From NCBI GenBank assembly GCA_947034885.2, contig OX344749.2, positions 21,405,501 through 21,469,500 on the forward strand: a stretch of DNA of 64,000 nucleotides, written 5' to 3'. Numbering within the stretch: the first letter of the stretch is position 1; each line of letters opens with the position of its first letter. Shown here one piece after another: positions 44,721-56,600 of this stretch. A program made the position numbers and the translations under genes. The notes below the pieces were generated by a model. That model saw nothing but the letters and a program-made list of their open reading frames with translations. It did no database searches and had not been told where the DNA came from. The stretch comes from Thuidium tamariscinum. Taxonomy: Eukaryota > Streptophyta > Bryopsida > Hypnales > Thuidiaceae.

Positions 44721-46615
44721 AGGTCTTGCATCAAATTGAAACACATTAATTCCAATGGTGAAACCGTTTTGAAAAAACTAAACTAAACCTTATGCAATTA
44801 TCTATTCAACTATTAAAATGGATGTAATGCATCTCCTTCTCAAAATTTTACTGTGATTGCTTGAAAAACAAGAAAATTCATAGCCGTCACAGCGTCTTAT
44901 CCAATGAAAATAAATTAAGTTTCTCTACGTAGAAAAAAATGTTATTTTAAAAAAAAAAGGAATTTTAAAAATCATTCATGTTTTTCTTTCTATTGCCTAC
45001 ATTGGGCCTTAGGGGGAATAAATTTTCTCTCAAAATACAATTGAAACAAAATTATATTACCAAAAAGGCAAAAACCCAATCAATTTTTCCATACAGAAAA
45101 AAGGCCCAAAATTTGTTGCCACAAACTTAGTTGAAGTGTACTTCTTCAATACTTCAATACCCCAAACCTTCAAAAGTCCTTGAATATATAGGACTCCTCA
45201 GACTCATGGAATTAGTACTTTAGTAGATCTTCACATTTAAAAAAAAAAAAAATAATGAACAAGTTCAAAAGGCCGATGCATTTTGAACCCCTATAACCCC
45301 AACGGGTTAGGACAAAACACAAATGTGTTATAAAATATAAACATTACGATTGTTTTGAAGTTAGTATCAAAGAAGAATGAGAAGATAATGTAAAGCACAA
45401 AAAATAGACACTATCCATCCAGTCGAAGTAAAAAAAAATTCAGATTATTTTTAAATGAATGTTGAATATAAATTTTCAATAACTCACCAAAAATTCAATT
45501 TCTATTTTTATGGTTTGAAATTCTTTTTGATTGGTCTAAATTCTGTTTTTTATTGACTTATAAAGAAATGCAAAATATTCAACCTCTAATAGCACAAGGT
45601 ATTAAGACAAAATACGAATGTGTCATGAAATATAAGATTTACAACATTTTTGAAGTTAGCATCAAAGAAGACAATGTACAACACAAAAAGTAGAAAGTAC
45701 CCATATGATCAAAATCAAAAAATATTTATAGATTCTCTTCAAATGAATTTTCAAGATAGAACTTCAAAAACTCACCAAAAATACAATTCCTATTTTTAGA
45801 GTTTGAAATTCTTTTTCATTGGTCAAAATTATGTTTTTCATTGATTTATAAAGAAATGCTAGAAATTCAACCTCTACAAGCCCAACGTATTAAGACAAAA
45901 TACAAATGCGTTATGAAATATAAGATTTACAACATTTTTGAAGTTAGCATCAAAGAAGACAATGTAAAGCACAAAAGTAGAAAGTACCCATATGGTCAAA
46001 ATTAAAAAATATTCATACATTCTCTTTAAATGATTTTTGAAGATATAACTTCAAAAATTCACCAAAAATACAATTTCCATTCTTAGGGTTTGAAATTTTT
46101 TTACTTTGGTCAAAACTGTGGTTCTTATTGCTTTGTTGAAAAATAAATAGTGTTTATCAATGAGAGCCTTAGTACTTCTTCCAAATAGTACGTTCCTCAA
46201 CACTAAGCAATTTTAGACACTTTGTACTATTTCTCCTTTTTTTGGCTATACCTTTTGTTTGATCGTACTGATCTTAGTTTTCAATATCAATGTTCAAATG
46301 AAACCTAATTTTTTCAAAACCGGGAAGAAAAAAGGTCAAAAAAGTTTTTTTTGGGTTTAGTAAATTTTCCCAAAGTAAAGAAGAACTTTCGGAAAATGAT
46401 CGTTTCAGCAATTAGGGGTTAATGTAGAAGATAGTTCCAAAGTTTTAAAACCTGTCCTCTTCAATGTATTGAAGAAATAAATAAATAAATATTTTTTTTC
46501 CAATGTATTTCACAATTTCGAAGGAATTTCAAAGAAGAAACCTTATGAACATTATGAACATTCAATCTATTATCAATCCATTTGTTTCAAAAAAAAAAAA
46601 AAATCTATAATCAAT
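44721..46615. other. AT-rich spacer containing a tandem array
   Basis: No gene. The main structure is the three-unit repeat at 45300-46140. The right part has A-runs up to 46605. Confidence 0.45.
45300..46140 (+). repeat. Three tandem units of about 290 bp
   Basis: Units at about 45300-45594, 45595-45882 and 45883-46140 share TTAAGACAAAATAC, GAAGTTAGCATCAAAGAAGA, AGTAGAAAGTACCCATATG, ACTCACCAAAAATACAATT and TTTGAAATTCTTTTT. Units 2 and 3 are closer to each other than to unit 1. Confidence 0.85.
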
Positions 46616-47403
46616 TTAACCCCTAAAGGACCATTGTCCCCTCGGGGGACAATTTGGAGTTCGGGCAGGGTCCGTAGACCTCAATTTTTAATGAATCTTT
46701 TTGAAACTTTCTCATAAGATAGGAAAACTGATTAGCTTCATGGGAATGTAAATTTGATTTCAATTGGTGACCGGGAGAAAAAGTTATACCACAAAAAGGC
46801 CAAATTTTCATTTGGTGGGCCGAACTTTACAATTTTTTGAAAAAATAACTTATAGGATTCATTTTTTAATGCAGTTTTCAGAATTTTTCAAAACAAATTG
46901 TTGGACAAGGTTATGTTTACTTTCTAAAACAATCTCACCATTGGGATTATTGTATTTCGATCCCATCTTAGAGTTATTAACCATTTAGTTTTTCTTTCAA
47001 TCTTGGACCTACATCTACTTAACAATTTTTTAAAGAATGAAAATCAAGTGTTTTTTGTGTGAAATTTTTTGCCTAGACTCTCAACTCAATTTCTTAACAC
47101 AAGAAATTATAAATTCAAAGTCTATAGTGCAATTTTTTAATACAAATTCCAGTCAAAGTCATCTGAAATTGCAAACCACAGTTCAAGAAAACTTGTATTT
47201 CCAACCTTGAATGCTCATATCTTCCAATCTGTACGGTCAAACTTCATGAAATTTTTACCACTTCATCTCAACCAAGTTAAGTACAAGATCCTACGGTTAG
47301 ATTCTTAAATTTTGTTTTGTTTTGTTTTCTTGGATGAATGCAACAGAATTAGCAATTTTGAGAGTTTTTTGACAGAAAAAGGCCTTGGTCCTTTAGGGGT
47401 TAA
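46616..47403 (+). mobile_element. Repeat family R, full copy (788 bp, non-coding DNA element)
   Basis: TTAACCCCTAAAGGACCA at the left is matched inverted by TGGTCCTTTAGGGGTTAA at the right. The interior has no coding capacity and includes CAATTGGTGACC and GAATGCTCATATCTTCCAAT. The copy at 57576-58484 has the same order in reverse. The terminal inverted repeat and non-coding interior fit a non-autonomous DNA transposon. I cannot assign its superfamily because no target duplication is clear. Confidence 0.72.
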
Positions 47404-47956
47404 GAAGGATTTCCCAATTATTAATGTTCAATTTTTTTCTTAAATGTAATTGATATAGCAATAGAGTTATCGATATGGCTGTAACCATGGGTCATGCTTC
47501 AAAATTTTTAACTAGAAGTGACACATGTAACCCTAAGATCTTCTAGTGCACAAATTGGGGTCTTGGGGAAGATGTACACAAAATTTTAGAAAAATTAGTA
47601 AGTCCCATAAGGCCATAACGTTCATCTTACAAATCAAAATGGAATTATTCAAAACTTTCCAAGTAGATCAAAATCTAAAGAACCAATACTTCAAGGCTTC
47701 AAGGGTCAACTCATCATGACAGGTTCAAAAACACCAAATCTCGTAGAAATACTTCAAGGTGTGAACTCATCATGAGGGGTTCCAAAAGACCAAAACATGC
47801 AAAAACAAATGTGAGATAGAAGTGAATTGCACATATATTTGGGAAAATTTGTGATGCACACATCTTTTTATGACATAGTTGAGGTACATAGGGATATATT
47901 TCCTTGCCGGTACATCTATTCAATACTTCAATACTTCTACGTATAACACTAAAATA
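47404..47956. other. Spacer, 3' flank of the kinase-like gene
   Basis: AT-rich and non-coding. GGTCAACTCATCATGACAGG and GGTGTGAACTCATCATGAGG (about 47703 and 47759) form a short direct repeat. The 3' untranslated region of the minus-strand gene probably lies here. Confidence 0.4.
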
Positions 47957-49453
47957 CTAATATGAATGGCGGAAATGTTCATCTGGGATAGGCCAATTGT
48001 AACCTGGGCCAGTAAATCGTTGGACGATTTTAGTCAAACTTACTGCCCTCTCTACATCTGTAGAACACAGAAGTTCCAAATAATTATGAAACACAAGTCC
48101 TAACTGATGGTGGCTCCACTTTGTATGTCCTCTGTTATCACGATGAAGCGTTGTGTACTCCTTGGACATGCATTGCCTGTTGATCTGTTGAGCTAGTTTA
48201 CCAACCGCAAACTCCTCTGATTTACGTGATAAATGTGGAATCGTTTCCACATCTGCATCTTTTCTATGCACATACACAATAGACGGATCTACCCACCATC
48301 TTCTTTGTAAAGCTTCTTTCTTCTTACTTTCAGATGTGAAAGTGTACAAGGATTTGGGTGGATTACTATATATGGTAGTCATGCCCCAATCGCAAACCCC
48401 AATATATACACGTGACTCATCATCCGGAAAGTGAAACATGATGTTGTCCGGCGAGAGATCGTTGTGTAGATGCCCAACTTGATGCACCGCATGCAAAATG
48501 TGCACCAATGCCCATGCGAGCTCCGTACGTTTCTTTCTCCATCGACCTAGAAAGAATGCTCGATTCACCTCTTCAGGTGATGGCTTGGAATAAGCCAATC
48601 GAATGTGAATGTCATCTGGATAGTCCCTATCCATATTCAACATTTGCCTCAACGTTCCGCCATTCCACCAATACATGTACCCTTCATTATTTGTTGCATG
48701 TACAGCTGCAAATCGTATAACTCCGTCATGTGGAATCCGCACTGCCATTGACTCGTTCTGGTATTCCAACTTTGCGAGTTGAGGCCTCATACGTTGTTGA
48801 TGCGATACCTTCGCTGCAAACTCCTAAGATGCTTGTATCTCAGCACATCCTTCAATTCGCACCCTCTGGATTGTTGCATAGCCCCCCTTCAACACTGTAC
48901 TGTCTTGTGGAATCACCCTTGCGGTAATGGGCAATGCCATGAGATGCCGCCGCCCACGTTGCAATTCTACAGCTCCTTCATCCGTGTTCCACCAACCCAA
49001 TGATCCTTGTCCCTTCCGTTTCCTTGCATTCTTTGTAAACGGAGCACATCGTTTTACAAACAAATCCGCCTTCAAAATGACTTCTTCAAATGTAGGATCA
49101 TTCTCACGATGTTCCCTCCCGTACTTTGCCAAAACCACTTTGGCATTCCACAATGAATCTTGCACCCTGTTCTTTAGAAACTGTTGAAAGCCCCTTTTCT
49201 CCGTTTCATGAATCCATCCTGGAACGTGGAGAGCATCTGTCATTCTCTTCGTCATATCCGATTTGAACTTCTCAATGCACTCCTCTTCATATCGGATGTA
49301 CTTGCTATCAAGGGATGCAGTGCTCTCCTCCTCATAAAACTGCACTATGATACGGATGAGATATGCCTTGCAATCATCTGAGGGCATGTCCTCAATGTCT
49401 AGCGACTCTAGCACCACAGGTCTTGCCTTTGCTACCTTCTTTCCTTTCGGCAT
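47957..49453 (-). pseudogene. Protein kinase-like protein with novel N-terminal region
   Basis: One frame of 499 codons from MPKGKKVAKARPVV, interrupted by a single TAG (48824-48826). The first 170 or so residues are unrecognised, charged and alpha-helical in character. The rest is a protein kinase-like fold: glycine loop KGGYATIQRV, the lysine motif FAAKV just after the TAG, VHATNNEGYMYWWNGGTLRQML as the hinge, catalytic loop HLHNDLSPDNIMF (H-N-D where H-R-D is usual), VCDWGMTT (D-W-G for D-F-G), and a plausible helical C-lobe with WWVDPSIVYVHRK. The lysine and both aspartates are kept, so the ancestor could have been active. CAG to TAG is a possible cause of the stop. ATG 49453 is chosen because the longer frame upstream runs into the leader. 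The promoter resembles those of the three sister genes. Confidence 0.7.
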
Positions 49454-49639
49454 CGTGATCAAATCAATGATAAGAGTTTTAAAACTCTTGATTTCAAGCA
49501 CAAAGCAAAAAAGACGTACAAAAAAAGGGCAACAACTTGGCCCCAAATCCCACTCCTAACTTCCCTTAGAAAGGAGCCAATGGAGGATTAACCACCAAGC
49601 TCTCCGCTCTCTCTTGTGAAACACAAGGGGGAAGATAGG

Positions 49640-49915
49640 AATGCGGTTGCGGATGGGCCGTCCGCCTATCTTATACCTTGCGGACGGACCGACCCGTCCG
49701 CAACCTCGTCGGGTCCGTCCGCCTCGAAGTGGCCGTCCGATCCGTCCGCCGCGCCTCGTTGGGGCCATCCGATCGTGGCCGTCCGCCTCGCCTCGCCTCG
49801 TCGGGGCCGTCCGATCGCGCTGGCCGTCCGATCGTAGCCGTCCGCCTCACCTAGTCGGGGCCGTCCGCCTCGTCGTCCTCGGGGCCGTCCGATCAGTGTG
49901 GCCGTCTGATCGGGG
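49640..49915 (-). promoter_or_regulatory. CGGAC/GTCCG array 2, upstream of the kinase-like gene
   Basis: GC-rich block of GGCCGTCCGATC, GTCCGCCTCG and TCGGGGCCGTCCG words (plus strand), so CGGAC-oriented with respect to the gene. It resembles array 4, which has CGTCCGCCTCGTCGGGG. Confidence 0.8.
49670..49675 (-). promoter_or_regulatory. TATA box (TATAAG) of the kinase-like gene
   Basis: On the minus strand AAGGTATAAGATAGG lies within the gene-proximal edge of array 2, 217 bp before the start codon. Confidence 0.65.
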
Positions 49916-51305
49916 CCTTATGGCATTTCAACTTCAAAATTTCATAACTAATTCTACAGAGCTTTAAAAAATACAAAACCAAATGGGGTACACATCAATT
50001 CCACTTGTCTTTTAAGGGAATATTTTTGAGAACTACTTCAAGAAGTTTTACCTACCTATTATTTACTTTTAATCCTTCAATGGTCAATTGTCCCTGAAAG
50101 ATATGTGCAATTAGCATGTAAACCAAGTTCTTTGGAACTTTGTGGAACTATGTCAAATTAGTTATGATTTATTGGAGTTGAAATGGCATGGGGACCTAAA
50201 ATCGCCCACCTCCTAAAATGTACATTGTTTGCACATTGCTCAAGGGTACAGAAAAACAACATGTTTAAATAACCTACATTTGAAGAAGTGGGTGGTCTTG
50301 GATCTTGAGCACTTTTAGGACCTCCTCTCATTTAGTGATTGCACAACATGTTTGTACGAGCATTTTTGAGTCTTTAGAATTGTGAATAAAACATTTGTTA
50401 TGATAAAAACAGGAGTACTTATTATATTCCTAATATCTTAGTTTCTTATATATAATATTTTATTTGTAGAATTTGGAAAAAATTGTAGTGTAATAGTATT
50501 TATTACTCTAAAAAAATTAACCTTTAAATTGTATGACTATGCGTAGAATATGTTTGAAAAAAAATATCAATACACAAATCCATTATGAACACTTCTGTTT
50601 TCATGTGTAAAATAAAACAATGTGGTCTCATTAGTCCTTTATTATGTTTATTTTGAAAATGTCAATTCAAATATTATTATGTCTACAAATTTCAATCTAT
50701 AACCTTTAAACAACGGCAAAAAAATTGAAACAACTTATAAAAATTTGAACATAAATTAGTGCGAACTTCATGGATGGAGTGATTGACTAAAACTTATTTC
50801 ACTTTCTTTTGATGTAGATGGGATTCTAATTCATGACAACTTGAACATAAAATAGTGCAACGATGCTAGTAAATGAGCATGAACACGAGCATGTGAACTC
50901 CTAATATGTATATAAGTACTTATACTTCCACCTAAGAAGGTGTTTATAGTCCTAATACCTATAATATAGGGCCCTATAATATAAATACACTCTTATTATA
51001 AAAGGTTTCTATAGTATAAACAACTACATTATAGGTGCATCATCTTTGAGGCTTAGAAGCTCACACTCAAGGCATAAATTAGATACCCTAGCCAAATTTC
51101 TAGGGGACACCCTGGTCAAAATTTTGGGTGTCAAAAGGACACCCTTGTCCAATTTTTGGGTGTCCCTAATTTTCCATACATTTTTTTTGGTGAGTTAGAA
51201 TATTCTGATTATTCTCAATTTTGAAAAATTTGTAATATCAATATGAATTTTTTGTTACAAATGAAAAGAGTCATTATATACCATAGCGTACAAAAGAAAA
51301 CAAAC
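49916..51305. other. AT-rich spacer, no gene seen
   Basis: Non-coding. A short direct repeat GGACACCCT...TTTTGGGTGTC occurs near 51111-51165. Nothing else recognisable. Confidence 0.45.
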
Positions 51306-51804
51306 CTACAAGCCGCGACCTTTCATGGCACACCATTTCACCCAAACTTGTTCAAAGTCAATGGCTTCTATAGGAATTTTTGCCATTGCAACTCTCATTT
51401 CTCCTTCCAAAGTCTCCAATACTAAACTAGAACGTAAATTAGACTTAATATGATTTTGAGTAGAAAATCCCCTCTCACAAGAAGCTGTGCTAGAGGGAAT
51501 TACAAGAATACTTTGCCACAGCTTGGACATGTGAGGCTACCAAAATCTGCTGAAAAAGAAATGGGGCTAAATAGATTGTAGTTGCATTGAAGATCTTCAA
51601 ATCTGGAAATCGTTGTCGCAACGTCTCTAACACTTTGAGCACATAAGCCTGTGCAATCACTATACACCCGTGTAAGGTGCCATCACCACCAAATTCAACT
51701 ACATGCGGCAATGGTGCATAATGCAATATATTTGAATTTACAACTCCTGTGGAGTCTTGGAACTGAATTTTACCACCTCGAGAAATCTCCAAGAAATGTG
51801 CCAC
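51306..51804 (-). pseudogene. hAT transposase C-terminal fragment, decayed
   Basis: Two overlapping minus-strand frames carry the end of a hAT transposase: LETLRQRFPDLKIFNAT (51490-51804), then, after a frameshift near 51500-51530, SKLWQSILVIPSSTASCERGFSTQNHIKSNLRSSL. The SxA-CERGFS...IK...RSxL signature is the hAT dimerisation domain. It is unlike the domain of the 59383 gene (SSSSCERNWSSYSFVHNKSRNKL), so it belongs to another hAT lineage. No N-terminal or catalytic part is present nearby. Confidence 0.78.
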
Positions 51805-53299
51805 AAATTTTGTATCTGCACCAAACTCCTCATTATTTTCTAGTAATCCCTTATTTAAACATTTATAATCTTCTCAAAAATAGAAGATTGGAAAAAAATC
51901 ATCATCTCATATTATTTGGAAAAATATTTTAGAATTGATGAATGTACAAATTAAAGTTCTAGACTTTGAATTTTAGATTCCGTTTGCATATTAGTATATT
52001 ACCTATACCAACATTGTCACCATTCTCTTTTTCTAAAAATAAAAACATATATATAATTATCTTTTCATACATTAATGCTCTATTGGATATTTGATCCATT
52101 AATACCAATTTTTGAAAGCAAAAATCTACAGTTCAAAATCCAATGTTTGAGCAAAGGACTTTCAATTTTTGAACAAATGGATAGTGTAATATAGATAAGA
52201 CCTAGACATCACGGTAGATGGGGTCTTTCGCTCTTGGTGGATGGAGTCAGGTAAGACAAGAGCTTGGACGGTGAAGGAAATCCGGTTAAATAGGTGAGTG
52301 GAAGGGTGCTTCAATAATTAAGGTTTTGACAAACAGACAGACATGATTGCGTCAGATAAGATTGAAGTGTATAGGGTTGGTATACATGGGGTTGGGGTAC
52401 AAATACTTTAGGAGGTTTGTTTGGATATAACTAATGTGTTTTACATCCCTTGGGGGCATGAGTGCTAGTAGTCATAGTGAAACAAATTTGCCAAAACTTT
52501 ATATGGGCAAGTAAAATTTCCTAAAAATTTCACGTATGTTCTATATTATGTATTTATATAAGACCCTTTGGGTACAATCGTACGAACAGAGGCTAAACAT
52601 GTGTACTGTAGACCTAGTGAAGTCAAACATGAATGACTACGAATTACCTTGTGTCCAACAATGGCTTTTGTCAAACATAAGTTAGAGGACATTGTGGACT
52701 AAGTAGTAAAAGTATTGGATGTTGTAAATCCTATAGTTCCACCTAATCCTTGAAATTTTATTTATTTTGCTTATTGCTCAATTTTAGAATTAGCTTGGTA
52801 AAAAACAACAAAAAAGAGTATTCATAGAATGCTTGAAGGGATTCCCTATAATGATGAAAAATTAGTTAGAATAGACCAAGAATTGCCCAATATATACATG
52901 TAAAGTTCAAATCATTCTATTTTGATTAGTGACATGAGTACATGACAATATAAAAGTAGTGCATTCGAAAGCAAATTCATAAATGTGTCGTTGTGTCTCT
53001 CTTCTAAATGATTGGATATTCACTTTAATCATTTATATAATGATGAAATTTGGCATACAAATTTCTTTTTCAATAGAATGTCATGAAATATGAAAATTGC
53101 CACTAAACAATAAACCCTAAACCCTGAACCCTACAAACCCTAAACCCTAAACCCTTGACCTTCAGAAAGTCTCAGAAATATTAAAAAATTGCACATATTA
53201 CCATTGCTTGCTTTAAATTCCTTGAATAATTTTACAAGAACTAAATTTAAATAACTTCAACATTGGATCCCTATCCTGAATTCCTCTTTGCGCACTGCT
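51805..53299. other. Spacer, no gene seen
   Basis: AT-rich, no recognisable frame. Includes the telomere-type motif at 53110-53154. Confidence 0.45.
53110..53154 (-). repeat. Short interstitial telomere-type repeat
   Basis: About five CCCTAAA-like units, some degenerate (AAACCCTAAACCCTGAACCC, then AAACCCTAAACCCTAAACCC). CCCTAAA is the common plant telomere unit. This is far too short to be a telomere. Confidence 0.7.
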
Positions 53300-53518
53300 T
53301 ACTTTGCTGGCGGACTTCGAATCCGAGGACACACGTAGAGGAGAATCCCAGACTTTAACGCGCGGACAGAGCCATCGGACGCGTGGACGGCACCTGCGGA
53401 CACGCGGACGGACTAAGTTTGGGCTCGCGGACGGGAGCTTTGGCGGCGCTTTTAAGGTCGGGAGCGGACGGCGGCGGACGGTCGGTGCCGACCCTAGTTA
53501 GGTTCGGGGTCGGACGGG
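53300..53518 (+). promoter_or_regulatory. CGGAC/GTCCG array 3, upstream of the RING gene
   Basis: GC-rich block of GCGGACACGCGGACGGAC, CGGACGCGTGGACGG and GGCGGACGGTCGG words, CGGAC-oriented with respect to the gene. It also covers the start of the long frame, so the frame's first part is leader. Confidence 0.8.
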
Positions 53519-53524
53519 TATAAG
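53519..53524 (+). promoter_or_regulatory. TATA box (TATAAG) of the RING gene
   Basis: GGGTATAAGGGCGGACGG lies at the gene-proximal end of array 3, 161 bp before the chosen start codon. Confidence 0.65.
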
Positions 53525-53684
53525 GGCGGACGGCGGACGGATTTCTTTCACTCCTTTCTCCATTATTGGGTTCAACCTTGTCGGAGGTTCTACTGTTGCT
53601 TCATTGTGCCAGTTGCTCCTACGAGGTAGAGAGTTGGGTGATCAAATTGATTGTTTATTTCACGACACTCGTGGACTCGAAGTC

Positions 53685-56600
53685 ATGGCAAGTGAGGGTG
53701 ATGAACGTGGTGGGGGAATAAATGCAGCGGGTGGTGGCAATCGAAGGCATAAGCCAAAGGGCGCCAGCCACGAATTACATTATGAGATTCTGGATGACCC
53801 AAACATCAAAGCGGAAAACGGATGGGAGGAGGAGGCAGCACCGTATTGGTCTTCGAAAATGTGCAAAAAATACGTGAAAATGTACCACATTGACAAGTTG
53901 TGGCCTAGAGAGGCCCATGAACTTCATACACGTGGTTTTGCTTGCAAATCCACCAACTGCAATAACGCTCATTTTGTGCATTGCGCTTTGGAGGTTTGGC
54001 GGGCCCTCTTTGGAAAGAAAGCAATGAGTAAAGGGTACATAAACTACAGCTTGGCTTCTATGGTGTATGCAGAATTGATATTGGAACGCAAGGTGGATTG
54101 GAGCACGTATCCGACGACAGCACAAACTCCATTTGTACAAGAAATGAATGGAAAAGACATTCCTGATTTGTACAATCCTCAAGGAGGGCCAAGTGAGGTA
54201 CCGAAGCCCAAAAGAGTATTAAAAAATACTAGAAAAATTGAAACAAAAGTCTCAGAGGTACCAAGTGATGGACCACGCTTGCAGCCTACACACACTTTGA
54301 GGACAATGGAAGATACTGAAGGTGAAGGTGTGGAAGGAGAAGTGTTTGCAACTCCTCCTACAGATTTAATATGCACACCAAATGTTACGACGGTGGCTGA
54401 ACAGGGCATTCTTGAAGATATACAGAGTGGGAAGAAAGAAGGTGGGCCTCCATTGGCTCGATGTGAAGGTAGTGAAGATACGGAAGAGGTAGCCGAGGGA
54501 GAAATTGCAGAGGTCAATGCTACAATTCATGATATTATTGACAGTAATGCTCTCGACATCTTCGAGCTTGTACATTCGAAACCATCATGTTTGAGCAAAC
54601 CGAGGGTTTCCAGCCCCGTACAGAGCGCAACAATTGAAGCAGCTATTGCCAAAAAAAATGGAGAGGCATCTCAGGGAAAAGGAAAAGAAGTAGTCATCGA
54701 TGTTGAAGTCATCGATGTTGAAGTCATCCCCAACCAATACCCGCATTTGTCCACCTTGAACACATCACAATTGGAGGCTCTTTCGAACATGCCGAATGCC
54801 GTAGAGCTGGAACGGTTGTTGGAGGCTTCAGTTATGTTTCGGTCTCACCTTCTTGACCTAAACCGGTCGGAAGAGACAAGTGAGGCTACCACAAGCAATG
54901 CAACCCAAGGTGAAGCCAATCGTCGCAGTTGGGCAAGTGTTGCTGAAATCCAAGTGACATTGGCAAATCTAGGTCGATTTGTAGCTGAAGTATCTCCGCA
55001 ACTTACAGAGGTGGCACAGGACTTTGCAAAATTGTCACCTGAATTGTTGGCAAGTGCATTGACGTTTCATAAATTCACGGAGTCCTTGTTTCCATTTTTG
55101 GACGAGCGCTTCGAGGATAAGCGCCAATTGGTGGCTTTCTTGGAAGAAAATACGAAGTTCGTGGCGTTGCAGGAAGAATTCAAGGAAACCTCAGACAAAA
55201 TGGTAGAGCAATTGAGGATTTCCAAGAATGAGGCACACTTTCAGGTTGCAACAATGAAATGGCAAACTGAGCGTATTGAAGCTTTGGAGTCAGAAGTTGG
55301 GACATTGAAGGACGTAATCAAAAAAGTTGAGTTTCCCAAAGCTAAGCAAAAAGATGGAGCTAAGCATTTCAGTGGCAATGAGAAAAACAAGATACAAGAA
55401 GTGACACCTGTAGTCGCCATTGAAAATCGCGCATCTTCATTTCAAGATGCTTCCATTCAAACAGAGTGCCATGAAGTTGATGAATTGAAGCAGAAAGTGG
55501 ATAAGCTCACCGAAGAGAACGCGTCTTTGCAGAGTGAATTGCAACGACTAGAGCATGTTGTTCGATTGGATGACTACCTTCCAAAGAGTAGCAAAGACGA
55601 TCAATGGTTGGCATGGATTCAAAAACTAGAAGACAAACCAACCATAGTTTCGCGAGCAATGAAAGGGCTTCTCAAATTGGCAGGAAAATCGGATGAGCAA
55701 CAGCAAATAGTAGAATCTTCACTGATGAGTTTGAGGAAGAGGTTTGAAACACATCCAAAGGGGACTACAGAAATCACGTGTTGGGGAGACATGGATGCGA
55801 TGTTCGAGCGGTTGAACCACACAAAGAAAGAAGAATCACCCCACATCAATTGGGCCTTGGAGGTAGAAGAAGGTTGGGTTCCGTACAACACTCTTTCCGC
55901 ACACATCAAGGACAATGAGAAGACAGTGGTGCATGCTTCTCACACTTCTCGAGGGATCTTGGAAGGTAAATGCAGCATTTGTCAAGGTCCATTTGGTCCC
56001 GAGGGAGCCCTAACTATGGGCCAATGTCGTCACACTTTCCATGTGACGTGCATAATCAAAGCCTCACTCGTTCGCTCGGTTTGTCCGGAGTGTCGTTCTC
56101 TTTTGAGTTCCAGGTTCTACGAAATGGTTGGGACCTTGGAATGTATGCCCCCTAGTTATGAATACAATCGATGGACCCTTCCACTTGATCAAGCCCCGTT
56201 TTACTTCCAAAATTATATGCATTGGGGAAAACCTCTCACGTGGGATTCATTGGAAGACAAGCATGGGTTGTATGAAGACTCAATGGTGCCGTTGGATCCC
56301 TTTGTGTGGATGACCAGAGATCGACACGTGGAATTGCGAGCAAGGGGTATTGAAGATGCCGAAGCTCGCGAATTGTTTTGCCGCGGCATGGGTGGACATT
56401 GGAGCATAGACCATCACAAGTTCTTTCGATTTCCAGAGAAGGAAGTGAAGAAAGGACCAGATGGCAATTGGGTGGATGTGGAGCATACAAAAGAGTTGCA
56501 AGAGCGATACGGGGCGTACAATCACACATTGATAGGGAGGGCCCTCTTCCTGTCAAAGTTGGAAGAAGCTGCTAAGGTTCGAGCTCTTGTAGAGTTAGAC

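Noticed and set aside
53110-53154. A true telomere or chromosome end
   Set aside because: Only about five degenerate CCCTAAA units, with genes and elements on both sides.
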